From positions 15,575,447 through 15,639,446 of the forward strand of contig OX388319.1 of the NCBI GenBank assembly GCA_947579605.1: 64,000 bases of DNA. Reading direction: 5' to 3'. The position numbers and the translations under genes are program-made. Each line of letters begins with the position of its first letter. Positions within the stretch are counted from its first letter, which is position 1. The notes under the pieces are model-generated. The model was given only the letters and a program-made list of their open reading frames with translations. It did not search any database and had not been told where the DNA came from. Shown piece by piece: positions 62,642-64,000 of this stretch. This DNA is from Athripsodes cinereus (taxonomy: Eukaryota > Arthropoda > Insecta > Trichoptera > Leptoceridae).

Positions 62642-64000
62642 CTTAACTGAACTGCCTTATCGGTTACTTTATTACGTATCGGTTATTTTTTAATAGTAAC
62701 ATAGCGCTGTCATTTTTATAAAAAGTTAATTTCTTTTAATACATTATATGGTGAGAGTCAAAAGATATCCAGGGCAGCTGATCTTTGATTAGAAAGTCAA
62801 ATTGATGTCCAGTCTTAATCAAATACACATTGTACTTGTATTAAGGATGTGACATACTGGTTTTATAGCTATATTGTCATAATATTCTGTTATAGTTCAT
62901 CAATATTCCTAAGTAAGTAACCACATGTAACTAATCATACTTTACCTACATAACATTGTATTATATAATCTATGGTCGTATTGTGACCTTTAATCATGGA
63001 TGTATGTAGGTAGGGGATGGAACGTTTATAGTAATTTGTATGAATGACAGCGAAGCCAAAAAGTGAGGAAGGGAAATCGACGGTGGCCATTTTGTAGGAA
63101 ATACTTTATTTAACATTTGTATGGGCAATGTATGGAAATTATTCACAGTATCAGAAAACATTATATTTACTTCTTAAAATAATTACAATGCCACATAACT
63201 TAATGTTTTCATATACTTGATGAAATAGGGAATAGGATGAGTAAATAAAATTGAGTATTTCATTTCAAAATCATTATTTATTTTTAAACTTTGTTTTCAT
63301 ATACACACAATATGGAGAGAATGAATGACAATTGAAGGATATATCTAAATGAATAATATAAAACACACGAACTTGCAAATGAGCGGGAAACTCAGGATAT
63401 TTCGTAAGAATGACGTTTTTCTCCGACCTCGCAGAAAAACGAGATGTTTTTGAACACAAAACACTACGTTTACTTGGTGTCAAATATTGGATAATGTCCA
63501 GTTTCTCCTTTCTGGATCCTTTGGAAAACTACAAAAAAAGATTTTGTTTATAAACATGCGATAATATCATTAACCTGATCAGATTTGTATGCATGAAACA
63601 TTTCATTCTAACGGGTAAACAAACCAAACATCAGATTGTAGGTTCTTTGTATTGTCAGATGACAGAATGGAAAACAAGTTACGTGTGTAGATATAGGAGA
63701 ATAAGGACAGATAATTATATAGAACGTTTATAACATTATTATGATCATTTATAAGTATACGAATTATAATATAAACGACTTTAAAATCGCAATATATTAA
63801 GATAAAAACTACAATACAAAACAACTTACCGAAAATATGACAATCCTGTTTCCTGCGAAAGTTGGATTGGATTTATAACCACAACCATTTATAGCGCACA
63901 TCACCATGTTAATCATAAGATGATTCCTATTCTTCTAGATATAAAAACAAAAACCGATATGAAAAATTCAACTGATGTGCCAAAACTTGAAACATTTTTA
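62642..64000. other. Gene-free right flank
   Basis: AT-rich with no recognisable exon or repeat ends. If 59388-59479 is real, this could be intron. Confidence 0.4.

Overview
The window is AT-rich, intron-rich animal DNA, most likely from an insect and probably a moth or butterfly. That is inferred from the gene structures, the mariner copy and the RTE/CR1-type LINE tails; no marker in the window proves the species. It holds three host genes: a mitochondrial Era-like GTPase (ERAL1-like, 16657-19736, +), a prostaglandin reductase 1-like NADP-dependent oxidoreductase (20341-26144, -) and the complete coding region of the transcription elongation factor SPT6 (31308-51484, +, 28 coding exons, 1770 codons). 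ERAL1 and the reductase converge; the reductase and SPT6 diverge across about 5 kb of repeats. A speculative first exon of a fourth gene lies near 59388-59479. I rebuilt exon borders by hand from GT/AG sites, reading phase and family knowledge.

The rest is layered transposable-element (TE) DNA. At 559-7897 a hAT element with an 8-bp target duplication (TSD) carries a BED-finger transposase gene broken by one frameshift. A 3.75-kb DDE transposon (2778-6529, 4-bp ATAT duplication) sits inside that gene's intron. Its own transposase is cut by a 247-bp retroelement (4230-4476, 12-bp duplication) that contains a sequence able to fold as a minimal hammerhead ribozyme. A relative of the DDE transposon, with an ACAT duplication, lies at 9683-12462 and has lost part of its catalytic domain.

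Region by region: 1-558 repeat remnants; 559-7897 nested transposons; 7898-9682 foldback repeat and AT-rich DNA; 9683-12462 second DDE transposon; 12467-16440 AT-rich DNA with a LINE tail, an unknown ORF and a MITE (short non-autonomous transposon); 16657-26144 ERAL1 and the reductase; 26145-31307 repeats, including a 1.4-kb element that ends about 180 bp before the SPT6 start; 31308-51484 SPT6, with one SINE-like repeat family in seven introns; 52608-53897 a dead mariner; 53900-64000 mostly gene-free DNA with two small hAT-type MITEs, a long palindrome and microsatellites.

The host genes are housekeeping genes with no evident common pathway. The most unusual signal is the hammerhead-like motif (CTGANGA, a hairpin, then GAAAC with a self-complementary stem III) at 4372-4414 (+) and about 23257-23299 (-), with degenerate relatives in other foldback repeats.
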